In this document: in pieces, positions 9,244 to 18,040 of the stretch | How positions within the stretch are numbered: position 1 is the first letter of the stretch | Layout of the letters: each line of letters starts with the position of its first letter | Assembly (NCBI RefSeq): GCF_036170895.1 | Contig: NZ_CP108036.1 | Location: 1,860,001 to 1,924,000, forward strand | DNA: 64,000 bases | Reading direction: 5' to 3' | Source of the DNA: Streptomyces erythrochromogenes | GTDB lineage: Bacteria > Actinomycetota > Actinomycetes > Streptomycetales > Streptomycetaceae | Translations under genes and position numbers: made by a program | Notes under the pieces: generated by a model | Told to the model about the DNA's origin: nothing | Seen by the model: only the letters and a program-made list of their open reading frames with translations | Databases searched by the model: none

Positions 9244-9818
9244 GGGGTTCTCCTCAGTTCACGGCGGGGTGCGCCGGCTTCGTCGGGAGCCGGACGGTCG
9301 AGCAGGTCGAGGGCCATGCGGACGGCCTCCGGTACCGCGGCGGCCACGGGCGCGCTCAGTCCGATGCCCTCCTCGACGCAGGCCGGTTCACAGCCGAGGA
9401 CCAGCGTGCGCCGCGGAGGGGTGGCGCCGGTTCCGGCGCACAGGGCGCCCAGCAGGGCGAGGACGGTGTCGGGCGACATGTGGTGGCCGTCGAGCACGGG
9501 CCCTTCGCCGGGTCCTGCTGCCTGCGTGCCGGCACCCGCATCGGCACCGGCACCCGCACCGGCGCCCGTCTCCGCCTCCGCCTCGATGAGGTAGAGGGTG
9601 CCCGGTGCGCTGCCGCGGGCGGTGGCGTCGACCAGGACGAGCGTGTCGTAGCCGTCGAGGAGCTGGTAGGCGAGGTGGACCCCGCGCACGCCGAAGTCGA
9701 CCACCTCGACCCCGTCGGGCAGGGGGTGCGCGGAAAGGGCCCGCACGGTCTCCACGCCGAAGCCGTCGTCGCCGAGGAAGACGTTGCCGATGCCCGCGAT
9801 CAGGACCTTGGGGCTCAC
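9240..9818 (-). CDS. Hydrogenase maturation protease (HyaD/HycI type)
   Basis: An endopeptidase that removes the C-terminal tail of the large subunit after nickel insertion. The 192-aa protein has the family opening VLIAGIGNVFLGDDGFG, a VDFGVRG segment, and an HHMSP segment supplying the nickel-sensing Asp and His residues. A Gly/Ala-rich insertion (about 105-125, EAETGAGAGAG...) is low-complexity and extends the usual 150-165 aa. The start is GTG at 9818, overlapping the upstream stop as GTGA. Its substrate is presumably the large subunit encoded upstream, which has a removable 23-residue tail. Confidence 0.92.
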   Translation of the reverse strand: MSPKVLIAGIGNVFLGDDGFGVETVRALSAHPLPDGVEVVDFGVRGVHLAYQLLDGYDTLVLVDATARGSAPGTLYLIEAEAETGAGAGAGADAGAGTQAAGPGEGPVLDGHHMSPDTVLALLGALCAGTGATPPRRTLVLGCEPACVEEGIGLSAPVAAAVPEAVRMALDLLDRPAPDEAGAPRRELRRTP

Positions 9819-11233
9819 GCGTCCTCCAACAGGGTGACCTCGTCGGGCTGGAAGTAGAGGAAGCGGCCCTGTTCCCGGCGGATGTCCGCGCCGGGGTCGT
9901 CCTCCACCGTGACGGCGAGGTGCACTCCCCCGTCGACGTCGTGCAGGACGGCCTCGACCTGTGCGGCGCGGCCGTGCAGGAAGAGGTCCTGGGCGTCGGT
10001 GCGGCGCGGTCCGGGGCGGAGCAGGACGCGGCTGCCCGGGCCGACGGGGGCGCCGTCGATCGTGACGCGGTCGCGGGCCGGATCGGCGGTGTCGGCGCCG
10101 GCCGGGTCCCACCAGGGGGTGTCCGGTCTGAAGACCGCTTCCTCGTCGGGGACTTCGCAGATCTGCTCCGGGCCGTCCGGGCCGGTGACCTCCCGCAGGG
10201 AGCGCACCGCGCCGTGCAGCCGTTCCAGCACCTCGGGGGGCAGGGAGTCGGCGAGGTCGATGACGGCGGCCGCCCGGGCGTCGGTGCCGCGCGCCTCGCG
10301 CTTCTCCTGGTCGGTCAGGGCTGCCGTGCGCAGGGCGAGGATCTCGTCGATCTCGGTGGCGTCGTACATGGCGCCCGCGCTCTCGGGGGCGATGGCCGGG
10401 TGGTCCTCCAGGATGATCGGGGAGGACAGGACCACGTCGGCGCGGCCCGCCTCGCCCGCGAGCACCGGCCAGGTGTGGCGGTTCTCGCAGTCGGCGACGG
10501 CCTCCCGGGCCCATTCGGGCGGGTCGGTCATCGACAGGAAGGAACCGGAGTCGAGGCCGAGCAGGAGGTGGGCGGCGACCAGCGAGCGGGGCAGGGCCGC
10601 TTCCCGGTCGGCGTCGGATCCGGCCGCGGGGGTCCACGGGCTGGTGTTCTCCACGACGGCCGTGAGCCGGAACACCCGGTAGGCACTGTCGAGTTCGACG
10701 GCCCGCAGCCGCAGTACGCCCTCGATCTCCTCGGTGCGCCGCACCAGGCGGCCCGCCGTCCGCCCGTCGGCGTCGAGGACGGGCTCGATGCCGTCGCGGG
10801 CGGGGCGGGCGAACGGCACGCAGATGCCGTCCCCCGCCAACCCGCTCACGGGCACGGCCAGTTCGACGCGCTCCTCGGTTCCCTCGTCCCAGGGGACGAG
10901 GACCCGGTCGGCCAGGTGCAGTTCGTCGGCGTCGGCGAAGCCGCCGCCGTCCAGCGCCTGCTGGACCGTACGCCGCTGCGCGTGCAGGAACCGCAGCTCC
11001 AGGGCGAGCGTCGCGTCGCCCTTCGGCTCCATCAGGATCTCGGTCCGCTGGAAGGCGTGCTCGCCGTGGGCCGGGCCCCATGCCGGGGGCACGAGGACCC
11101 CGAACTGCCAGCGCATCCGGTTCTTGGCGGCGGAGGCCCGGTACGGGTAGAGCACGTACCCCTCGAGGAGGACGGCGTCGGCCACCTGCCGGGCGGCCGC
11201 GAAGCGCTGGTCCGCGGTGGTGGTCGCGGTCAC
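9815..11233 (-). CDS. Conserved hydrogenase-cluster protein of unknown function, 472 aa
   Basis: I do not recognise a characterised family. From the GTG at 11233 (GTGA overlap with the upstream gene) the protein reads VTATTTADQRFAAARQVADA and contains LLEGYVLYPYRASAAKNRMR, many acidic stretches, an HLAVTVEDDPGAD segment and no membrane helix or Cys cluster, so it is probably soluble and cytoplasmic. Its place between the DUF6084-like gene and the maturation protease, with overlapping starts and stops on both sides, argues strongly for a role in building or operating this hydrogenase. A scaffold or electron-transfer partner are both open possibilities. Confidence 0.8.
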   Translation of the reverse strand: MTATTTADQRFAAARQVADAVLLEGYVLYPYRASAAKNRMRWQFGVLVPPAWGPAHGEHAFQRTEILMEPKGDATLALELRFLHAQRRTVQQALDGGGFADADELHLADRVLVPWDEGTEERVELAVPVSGLAGDGICVPFARPARDGIEPVLDADGRTAGRLVRRTEEIEGVLRLRAVELDSAYRVFRLTAVVENTSPWTPAAGSDADREAALPRSLVAAHLLLGLDSGSFLSMTDPPEWAREAVADCENRHTWPVLAGEAGRADVVLSSPIILEDHPAIAPESAGAMYDATEIDEILALRTAALTDQEKREARGTDARAAAVIDLADSLPPEVLERLHGAVRSLREVTGPDGPEQICEVPDEEAVFRPDTPWWDPAGADTADPARDRVTIDGAPVGPGSRVLLRPGPRRTDAQDLFLHGRAAQVEAVLHDVDGGVHLAVTVEDDPGADIRREQGRFLYFQPDEVTLLEDA

Positions 11234-11931
11234 GGGGCGGTCCTCTCGGTGAGGCGCGGACGCAGCGCACCCAGCCGGACGGCCCCGGGCGGGGGCGGCT
11301 GCGCGGGGTCGGCCGCGTCCAGCAGGGCGCGTACGGTCGCCTCCCAGGAGGCGAGCGCGTGGCGGGAGCGGTAGGCGAGCAGCTCGGCCATGGTGTCGGC
11401 CGGCAGCCGGAGCCAGCCGCACCCGGGGAAGTGCTGCTCGACCATCTCGCGCCAGACGGCCACGGGCATCCGGTACGCGGCTTCGCGGTCCCAGGGCACC
11501 GGCTCGACCCGGAAGCCGCCGTCGCCGGTGAAGGCGGTGCCGGAGAACAGCATCAGCAGCGGGACTTCGCCGTCCTGGAGGGCTTCGAAGTACCGGGTCG
11601 CGGCGATGTCCATGTCGTAGGTGCAGGGCACGACGAGGTCCGCCTCGGTCTCCCCGGTGAAGCCTGGCACCATCACCGACACCATGGCGAACTGCACCGG
11701 CTGGAGCGTGGAGCCCCACCGGGAGCGTTCGCCGAACAGGTCGGCGAGGCCCTCCGCCTCGGCGGGGCCGTAGCCGCGCCGGGCCGGTTCGATGCGGATC
11801 TGGCAGCGCAGGGCGAGGGCGTGCACGCGGGTGTCCGGGTCGGCGGTGACGCGCAGCCGGAAGACGAGGGTGGGGCCGGCGGCGTACGGGTCGGCCCGCA
11901 CCCCGGTGCAGGTGAAGCCGAAGCCCGTCAT
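11230..11931 (-). CDS. Hydrogenase-cluster protein, DUF6084-like
   Basis: A 233-aa soluble protein starting MTGFGFTCTGVRADPYAAGP, rich in beta strands and aromatics (WGSTLQPVQFAMV, VPCTYDMDIAATRYF). It matches my recollection of the DUF6084 family, which travels with actinobacterial high-affinity hydrogenases; this is not database-checked. ATG at 11931 overlaps the upstream stop (ATGA), and its own stop overlaps the next GTG. No metal motif or membrane segment is evident. A structural or assembly role is likely from context only. Confidence 0.8.
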   Translation of the reverse strand: MTGFGFTCTGVRADPYAAGPTLVFRLRVTADPDTRVHALALRCQIRIEPARRGYGPAEAEGLADLFGERSRWGSTLQPVQFAMVSVMVPGFTGETEADLVVPCTYDMDIAATRYFEALQDGEVPLLMLFSGTAFTGDGGFRVEPVPWDREAAYRMPVAVWREMVEQHFPGCGWLRLPADTMAELLAYRSRHALASWEATVRALLDAADPAQPPPPGAVRLGALRPRLTERTAP

Positions 11932-12590
11932 GACCGGTCCCCCGCGGGGTTTGCGGGGGCCACGGGCCTGGCCCGCCGTTCGACGTCGTCGAAGAAGGCG
12001 CCGAGGGCGGCCCGGGCCTCGGCCCCTCCGTCGAAGCCCTGCCACAGCATCCGCATCCGGCCGACCAGTTCGTAACAGACGTCGATCGGCACGAGGTAGC
12101 AGCCGGAGCGGCCCTCCCAGCGGTGCACGAGCAGGGCTTCCGTGTCGGGTTCGAGCAGGGCGGCCAGGGGCCCGCCGTCGAGGACCTGCTGCCAGGTCTG
12201 CGGATCGAGTTCGCTCTCGGTCGCCCCGGCCGGGCTGGGGTAGAGGGCGACCAGCCGGTCCAGTGCGGCGTTGCGGAAGAAGAAGGCGACGCCGACGGGG
12301 ATCTGGAGCCGTTCCCACACCCCGGCGTCGAGCCGGTGGTCCGGGTCGGTCAGGTACCGGTCGGGGACCGCCCGGTAGCGGCCGGTCCGGGCGCCGGGCC
12401 GGTCGAACAGCAGCGAGCAGGCGGTGCAGGCGCAGACCAGCGTCCGCTTCTCGGTCTCCACCAGGTGGCGGTGCCCGTCCGGGGGCACCGCCACCCCGCA
12501 CAGCTCGCAGGTCTCGGGCCGGGGCGGGCGCGGGCCGGCGAACCGGCGCAGCCCGCGCGGGCCCCCCGTACGCAGGGCGGGCCCGCTCAC
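11928..12590 (-). CDS. Hydrogenase-cluster Cys-rich protein, DUF5947-like
   Basis: A 220-aa protein with a clear metal- or cluster-binding region near the N-terminus: CELCG followed by HRH, then CACTAC about 20 residues on. It continues with a mixed alpha/beta domain (VGVAFFFRNAALDRLVALYP). I recall this as DUF5947, typical of actinobacterial hydrogenase loci. Start is GTG at 12590, inside the overlap with the NifU-like gene (GTGA). The Cys/His set would suit a zinc ribbon, a rubredoxin-like iron site or an electron-transfer adaptor; the sequence does not decide between them. Confidence 0.82.
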   Translation of the reverse strand: MSGPALRTGGPRGLRRFAGPRPPRPETCELCGVAVPPDGHRHLVETEKRTLVCACTACSLLFDRPGARTGRYRAVPDRYLTDPDHRLDAGVWERLQIPVGVAFFFRNAALDRLVALYPSPAGATESELDPQTWQQVLDGGPLAALLEPDTEALLVHRWEGRSGCYLVPIDVCYELVGRMRMLWQGFDGGAEARAALGAFFDDVERRARPVAPANPAGDRS

Positions 12591-13114
12591 GAGACCCGCG
12601 CCGGGCTGTGCGGCCGGGTGCCGATCTGCAGCAGCGGGGGCTGCGGGGCCGGGGCGGGCTCCATCTCCACGCTGGTGACCTCGGGGGCGAAGCAGGTCAG
12701 GGCGTCCTCCAGCGTCCGCCGGGCGGCCTCCTCGCCGCCGGGGCCGCAGCCGCAGCCGGTGGGGGCGGCAGCGGGGCGCAGCCGCAGGACACCGGTGGCC
12801 TCGTCGAAGCCGAGCAGTTCCACCGGGTCGGCCGCGCCGGCCAGGGCGCGGGCGATCCGGGTGTGCACGTCCTCGGGGTGCAGGCCGTGCAGGGACAGCA
12901 GGCTCGCCACGAGCTCGTCGTCCGCGGCCGCGGCCAGCGGGCCGTTGCCCAGCTTCTCGGCGATCCGGGCGAGCCCGGCGCCGTAGAACTCCATGAGCAC
13001 CCGCACCAGTTCCTCGGCGGCCGCGCACGCCTCGCGGTCCCCGGTGGCGGCCAGCCGGTCGAGGACCTCCTCGACGCGGCGGCCCGCCTCCCGGGCGTCG
13101 ACGGCCGCGCTCAT
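12587..13114 (-). CDS. NifU-like C-terminal domain protein of hydrogenase cluster
   Basis: A 175-aa protein with an N-terminal helical region (about 1-90) and a NifU-like C-terminal region with a TGCGCG Cys pair followed by TLEDALTCFAPEVTSVEME, resembling the Fe-S scaffold domain of NifU/NfuA. The Cys spacing (C-x-C rather than CxxC) is atypical. It is encoded directly after the large subunit with ATGA overlap. A likely role is Fe-S supply or repair for the small subunit; that is inference from fold and position. Confidence 0.8.
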   Translation of the reverse strand: MSAAVDAREAGRRVEEVLDRLAATGDREACAAAEELVRVLMEFYGAGLARIAEKLGNGPLAAAADDELVASLLSLHGLHPEDVHTRIARALAGAADPVELLGFDEATGVLRLRPAAAPTGCGCGPGGEEAARRTLEDALTCFAPEVTSVEMEPAPAPQPPLLQIGTRPHSPARVS

Positions 13115-14895
13115 CCGCCCAGTCCGCTCAGGCCGGTGGGAACGTGCATCGTCTTCACGGTCTTGCCGCCGCCGACGTACATGTGGACGCCGCAGGGCAG
13201 GCAGGGGTCGAAGCTGCGCACGGCGCGCATGATGTCGATGCCCTTGAAGTTCTCCGGGGTGTTCTCCTCGAAGATCGGGGTGTTCTGCACGGCGTCCTCG
13301 TACGGTCCGGGCGTGCCGAAGGTGTCGCGGGTGCTGGCGTTCCACGGCGTCGGCGGGTAGGGGTGGTAGTTGGCGATCTTGCCGTCGCGGATGACCATGT
13401 GGTGCGAGAGGACGCCCCGGACGGCCTCGGTGAAGCCGACGCCGATGGACTCGTCCGGCACCTCGAACTTCTCCCAGGTCTGGGTGCGTCCCGCGCGGAC
13501 CTCGGCGAGGCCCATCTCGGCGCAGTGCAGGGCGATGCCGGCCGCGTACGCCTGGAAGTAGGTGCGGGCGCGGTTGCGCTCCAGCGCGTTGCTCCACTTC
13601 GGGATCTTCCACTCGAAGCGGGTCTCGGGCTTGGTCATCGTGCGGGGCAGGTTGATGACGACGCTGTGCCCGGTGGCCTTGACGTAGCCGACGTCGACGA
13701 GGCCGGACAGGGCCGTGGACCACAGGCGGGCGATGGGGCCGCCGCCGGTGTCGAGGGCGAGGTGGTCCTTGCCGTCGAACCAGCGGGGTGACATCACCCA
13801 GCTGTACTTGTCGTCGAAGTTGCGCTTCTGCGGGGCCGGGATGGTGTGCTGGTTCCACGGGTGGCGGGGGTCGACCGGGTTGCCGAGCGGGTCGTGCGTG
13901 ACGAACTGCTCCTTGCCCTCCCAGTCGTCGTAGTACGAGCTGCCGAGCAGGATGCGGATGCCGAGGTTGATCTCGGTGAGGTCGTTGGTGACGAGTTTGC
14001 CGTCCACGACGACGCCCGGGGTGACGAACATCTTCCGTCCCCACTCGGTCATGTTGGCGTAGGTGAAGTCGCAGTGCTCGGGGTCGTTGAGCGCGCCCCA
14101 GCAGCCCAGGAGCACCCGGCGGCGGCCGACCTCCTCGTAGCCGGGCAGGGCCTCGTAGAAGAAGTCGAAGAGGTCGTCGTGGAGCGGGACGACGCGCTTC
14201 ATGAACTCGACGTAGCGCATGAGCCGGCTCATGTAGTCCGTGAAGAGCTGGACGGAGGCGACGGTGCCGACGCCTCCCGGGTAGAGCGTGGAGGGGTGCA
14301 CGTGGCGCCCCTCCATCAGGCAGAACATCTCGCGCGTGTAGCGGCTGACCTGGAGGGCCTCGCGGTAGAACTCGCCCTCGATGGGGTTGAGGGAGCGCAT
14401 GATGTCGGCGATGGTGCGGTAGCCGTGGTCGCCGGCGTGCGGGGCCTCGGTGCGCTCGGCCAGTTCCAGGACGCCGGGGTTGGTCTCGCGGACCATCTTC
14501 TCGCAGTAGTCGACCCCGACCAGGTTCTCCTGGAAGATGTTGTGGTCGAACATGTACTCCGCGGACTCGCCCAGGTTGATGATCCACTCGCCGAGGTGCG
14601 GCGGCTTCACCCCGTAGGCCATGTTCTGCGCGTAGACGGAACAGGTGGCGTGGTTGTCGCCGCAGATCCCGCAGATGCGGCTGGTGATGAAGTGCGCGTC
14701 GCGGGGGTCCTTGCCGCGCATGAAGACGCTGTAGCCGCGGAAGACCGACGAGGTGCTGTAGCACTCCGCGACGCGCTTCTGCTTGAAGTCGATCTTCGTG
14801 TGGATGCCGAGGCTGCCGACGATCCGCGTGATCGGATCCCAGGCCATCTCCACCAGGCCGCTGCCGTCACCGGCCGCCTTCGTGTTCGCTGCCAT
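13111..14895 (-). CDS. hhyL: [NiFe]-hydrogenase large subunit, actinobacterial high-affinity (group 1h-like)
   Basis: The catalytic subunit that oxidises H2. The 594 aa carry the N-terminal nickel motif RICGICGDNHATCS (C75, C78) and the C-terminal DPCLPCGVH (C565, C568, H571). After H571 follow 23 residues (MYVGGGKTVKTMH...), the tail removed by the maturation protease encoded six genes on. Sequence features such as VFRGYSVFMRGKDPRDA fit the actinobacterial group 1h (formerly group 5) enzymes that scavenge atmospheric H2; subgroup is from memory. It lies 79 bp after the small subunit and overlaps the NifU-like gene by four bases. Confidence 0.95.
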   Translation of the reverse strand: MAANTKAAGDGSGLVEMAWDPITRIVGSLGIHTKIDFKQKRVAECYSTSSVFRGYSVFMRGKDPRDAHFITSRICGICGDNHATCSVYAQNMAYGVKPPHLGEWIINLGESAEYMFDHNIFQENLVGVDYCEKMVRETNPGVLELAERTEAPHAGDHGYRTIADIMRSLNPIEGEFYREALQVSRYTREMFCLMEGRHVHPSTLYPGGVGTVASVQLFTDYMSRLMRYVEFMKRVVPLHDDLFDFFYEALPGYEEVGRRRVLLGCWGALNDPEHCDFTYANMTEWGRKMFVTPGVVVDGKLVTNDLTEINLGIRILLGSSYYDDWEGKEQFVTHDPLGNPVDPRHPWNQHTIPAPQKRNFDDKYSWVMSPRWFDGKDHLALDTGGGPIARLWSTALSGLVDVGYVKATGHSVVINLPRTMTKPETRFEWKIPKWSNALERNRARTYFQAYAAGIALHCAEMGLAEVRAGRTQTWEKFEVPDESIGVGFTEAVRGVLSHHMVIRDGKIANYHPYPPTPWNASTRDTFGTPGPYEDAVQNTPIFEENTPENFKGIDIMRAVRSFDPCLPCGVHMYVGGGKTVKTMHVPTGLSGLGG

Positions 14896-14974
14896 CGTTT
14901 CTGCCGTGACCCTTCTTCGGTACGTGCGGTACGTGCGGGGCGTTGTCTGCGGGGGGGGCGGGAGGAGCGGGCCG

Positions 14975-16030
14975 TCACCAGGGCGGGCGGTAGCCCGTGG
15001 TCAGGCTCCGTCCGGCACGCCGCCACTTCGGCTCCTCGTCCACGGTGTGGGCGGTGACCGAGCGGAGCTTGCGGATCAGCACCCCGTACGCCCCGCTCGC
15101 GGTCACGGAGACCCTCGCGCCGGGGGGCTCGTCCATGAAGGGCATGAACTTGTCGGGGAAGCCGGGCATGGTGCAGGCGATGCAGATGCCGCCGACATTG
15201 GGGCAGCCGCCGATGCCGTTCATCCAGCCGCGCTTGGGGACGTTGCACTTCACGACGGGACCCCAGCAGCCCAGCTTGACCAGGCACTTCGGGGAGTCGT
15301 AGGTGTGGGCGAACTGGCCCTGCTCGTAGTAGCCGGCGCGGTCGCAGCCCTCGTGCACGGTCGCGCCGAACAGCCAGGTGGGGCGCAGCTTGTCGTCGAG
15401 GGGGATCATCGGGGCCGAGCCGGCCGCCTGGTAGAGCAGGTAGGTCAGGGTCTCCGAGAAGTTGTCCGGCTGGATCGGGCAGCCGGGCACGCACACGATG
15501 GGGATGCCGGCCTGCGACTTCCAGTCCCAGCCCAGGTAGTCGGGCACGCCCATGGCGCCCGTCGGGTTGCCCTCCATCGCGTGGATGCCGCCGTACGTGG
15601 CGCAGGTGCCGATGGCGACGACGGCGAGGGCCTTGGGTGCCAGCCGGTCGATCCACTCGCTGGTGGTGATGGGCTGGCCGGTCGCCGGGTCGTCGCCGAA
15701 CCCGCACCAGTAGCCCTCGGGCTTGATCGACTCGTTGGGGATCGAGCCCTCGACGACGAGGACGAACGGGTCGATCTCGCCGCGCTCGCCCTTGAAGAAC
15801 CACTCGATGAAGGTGTCCGCGCCGCCGACCGGGCCGCATTCGAAGTCGATCAGGGGCCAATGCACGGCGATCTTGGGGAGACCCGGCAGGGTGCCGGTGA
15901 CGATCTCCTCGATGCTCGGCTGCATCGCCGCCGTCAGGGACACGGAGTCGCCGTCGCAGCTCAGGCCCGCGTTGATCCAGAGAATGTGGATCACGGGGTC
16001 TTCGACCGGGTCCTTCGTCACTGCGGCCAT
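14975..16030 (-). CDS. hhyS: [NiFe]-hydrogenase small subunit with Asp in proximal-cluster motif
   Basis: The electron-transfer subunit with three Fe-S clusters. The 351 aa begin MAAVTKDPVEDPVIHILWIN with no Tat signal, so the enzyme should stay on the cytoplasmic side. The proximal-cluster motif normally written CxGC is CDGD here (C25, D28): an Asp replaces one Cys, as reported for the actinobacterial-type enzyme of Ralstonia eutropha. Further Cys motifs (GTCATYGG, CVPGCPIQP, GGCPNVGGICIAC) complete the cluster sites. ATG at 16030 is preceded by GAGGAG. It follows hypX with an 80-bp gap and may share its transcript. Confidence 0.95.
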   Translation of the reverse strand: MAAVTKDPVEDPVIHILWINAGLSCDGDSVSLTAAMQPSIEEIVTGTLPGLPKIAVHWPLIDFECGPVGGADTFIEWFFKGERGEIDPFVLVVEGSIPNESIKPEGYWCGFGDDPATGQPITTSEWIDRLAPKALAVVAIGTCATYGGIHAMEGNPTGAMGVPDYLGWDWKSQAGIPIVCVPGCPIQPDNFSETLTYLLYQAAGSAPMIPLDDKLRPTWLFGATVHEGCDRAGYYEQGQFAHTYDSPKCLVKLGCWGPVVKCNVPKRGWMNGIGGCPNVGGICIACTMPGFPDKFMPFMDEPPGARVSVTASGAYGVLIRKLRSVTAHTVDEEPKWRRAGRSLTTGYRPPW

Positions 16031-16110
16031 GCGCTGCCTCCTCGGGGAGGGGATCAGGGTGTGAGAGGGGTGGGGCGGGGAGGCGGTCTGCCTCGGCTCC
16101 ACATTTCTTG

Positions 16111-17862
16111 CTAACAGCTGCCGGGGCCGGGCGCCGCGTCTGGTACGGCCAGTCCAGTGACACCGCGCCGGTCCGCGGCGGCGCGGGTGAGGTGGGGCGG
16201 GGTGGCCGAGGGGCGTTCCTTGCGGACGAAGGCGCGGCGGAGGGCGTGGTAGGGGGCGTGCGGGTCGAAGAAGGTCCGCCGCATCCGCGCCAGCTCGGCC
16301 TCCCGGTGGGCGGCCAGCGGGCGCCGCGCCTCGTCGCGCTCGCGTGCGGCCTTCTTCGCGGCGGTCCGGGAGGCGGTGGCGGGCAGGGCGGCGAGACGGA
16401 CCGCGAGGCGCTGCGTCTCGCGGGGGAAGTCCCCGGCCGCGCAGGGGACCGTACGGTCGACCAGCCCGAGCCGCTGCGCGGCGGCGGCGCCCAGCGGCAG
16501 GGCCTCGGTGGTGAGGCGGTCCGCGAGGGCGGGGCCGACGCGCCGGGGCAGGGTGTACGTCCAGTACTCGGAGCCGTACAGCCCCATCAGGCGGTAGTGC
16601 GGGTTCAGGACGACGCCGGAGCGGCACCAGACCTCGTCGGCGGCGAGGGCGAGCATGGCGCCGCCGGCGGCGGCGTTGCCGCCGAGGGCGCTGACCACGA
16701 GGCGGTCAGTGGTCGTCAGAACCGCCTCGACCAGGTCGTCCATGGCGTTGATGTTGGCCCAGGACTCCTCGGCGGGGTCCGCGGCGGCCTCGATGACACC
16801 CAGGTGGATGCCGTTGGAGAAGAAGTCGCGGCCGCCGCCCAGGACCAGGACGGTGGTGGGGCGGGTGCAGGCGGTCCGGTACGCGTCCAGCAGGCGGCGG
16901 CAGTGCGCGGTGCTCATCGCGCCGCCGGGGAAGGAGAACGTCAGGAAGCCGGTCTGGCCCTCCTCGTGGTAGCCGATGTCGGACCAGGCGGGGCGGTACG
17001 GGCCGGCGTCCGGCGGTGCGGGCAGTTCGGGCAGCGGGGGCAGCCGGTCGAGCCGGTCCGCGAGGGCGAGCGTCGCGGGCAGCCGGGGGGTGGCGGGCCG
17101 GCCCGGCAGCCGGGGGGCGCGCAGCTCGGGGATCCACACGGCCCCGTCGGCCGTGGCGCGGCACACCGCGCCGGCCCGGGTGGCGAGGAGCTCGCCGGGG
17201 CGGCCGCGCAGGCCGTCCTCGCGGTGGCCGCCGTGCAGGTACCAGTCGGCGCCGAGCAGGTGGTCGCGTACGCCGGGCTGCGAGTCGGCGGCGCGCAGGA
17301 CCCGCAGGACGCGCTCGGTGCCGTCCGCCGCCCAGTCGATCCGGCGGTCCTCCTGGCGCACGGGCGGCCGGGCCCGGCCACCGGTCTGGGGGGGCGGGAC
17401 GTACGTGCCGGAGGCGAAGCGCTCGACGGCGAGCAGGACGGCCTCCAGCGCCGCGTCGGCGATCTCGCCGCGGTAGAGGTCGCTCTTGCCGACGGGGGGC
17501 ACCGGGCAGTCGGCGGTGGCCCAGACGTCCCCGGCGTCCATCTCGGCGTTGGCCTGGAGGACCGTGACCCCCCAACGGGTCTCGCCGTCCTGGACGGCGT
17601 GGTCGAGGGAGGAGGGGCCGCGGTCGCCGACCGGTCCCGGGTGGACGACGAGGCAGGTGTACGCGGCCCAGACGTCCTCGGGGATGGCGGTGCGCAGCAT
17701 GGGCGCGAGGACGAGGTCGGGCCGGTGGCGGCGCACGGTGTCGCCCAGGGGGGCGTCGGGCAGGGCCAGTTCTACGGCCACCCGGTGGCCGTGGTCGCGC
17801 AGCTCGGCGTGGACTCGCTGGGTGAGGCTGTTGAACGCGCTCGCGACGAGCAGGACGTACAC
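16111..17862 (-). CDS. hypX: Hydrogenase maturation protein HypX/HoxX (aerobic CO-ligand synthesis)
   Basis: HypX makes the active-site CO ligand in air from N10-formyl-tetrahydrofolate via formyl-CoA. The 583 aa show an N-terminal formyltransferase-like region with VVHPGPVGDRGPSSLDHAV (H74) and a C-terminal enoyl-CoA hydratase/crotonase-like region from about 290 (GFLTFSFPGGAMS, GGRDFFSNGIHLGV, SALGGNAAAGGAML). The GTG at 17862 gives the normal start VYVLLVASAFNS and has GGGAG five bases upstream; the open frame continues upstream only as repeat-island translation. As first gene of the structural unit, its presence fits hydrogenase maturation under fully aerobic growth. Confidence 0.92.
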   Translation of the reverse strand: MYVLLVASAFNSLTQRVHAELRDHGHRVAVELALPDAPLGDTVRRHRPDLVLAPMLRTAIPEDVWAAYTCLVVHPGPVGDRGPSSLDHAVQDGETRWGVTVLQANAEMDAGDVWATADCPVPPVGKSDLYRGEIADAALEAVLLAVERFASGTYVPPPQTGGRARPPVRQEDRRIDWAADGTERVLRVLRAADSQPGVRDHLLGADWYLHGGHREDGLRGRPGELLATRAGAVCRATADGAVWIPELRAPRLPGRPATPRLPATLALADRLDRLPPLPELPAPPDAGPYRPAWSDIGYHEEGQTGFLTFSFPGGAMSTAHCRRLLDAYRTACTRPTTVLVLGGGRDFFSNGIHLGVIEAAADPAEESWANINAMDDLVEAVLTTTDRLVVSALGGNAAAGGAMLALAADEVWCRSGVVLNPHYRLMGLYGSEYWTYTLPRRVGPALADRLTTEALPLGAAAAQRLGLVDRTVPCAAGDFPRETQRLAVRLAALPATASRTAAKKAARERDEARRPLAAHREAELARMRRTFFDPHAPYHALRRAFVRKERPSATPPHLTRAAADRRGVTGLAVPDAAPGPGSC

Positions 17863-18040
17863 GTGGTCTCCCGGCGGCGACCCGGAGCCGCCGCGTCGCG
17901 GTGCCGGGCCTGTTCGGCGGCTGGTGACCGGCGCACGACCGGCCGCCTGCGATGCTCGTCCCCTTCGGGCGGGGGGCGGCCGAAGCGGAGCGGCGATGTC
18001 ACCCGAAAGCGCCGGGGGGCACGGCCGCTCGGCCCACGCC

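Noticed and set aside
14975..16030. Tat-exported periplasmic hydrogenase
   Set aside because: The small subunit starts almost directly at the proximal-cluster domain, with no twin-arginine signal or hydrophobic leader.
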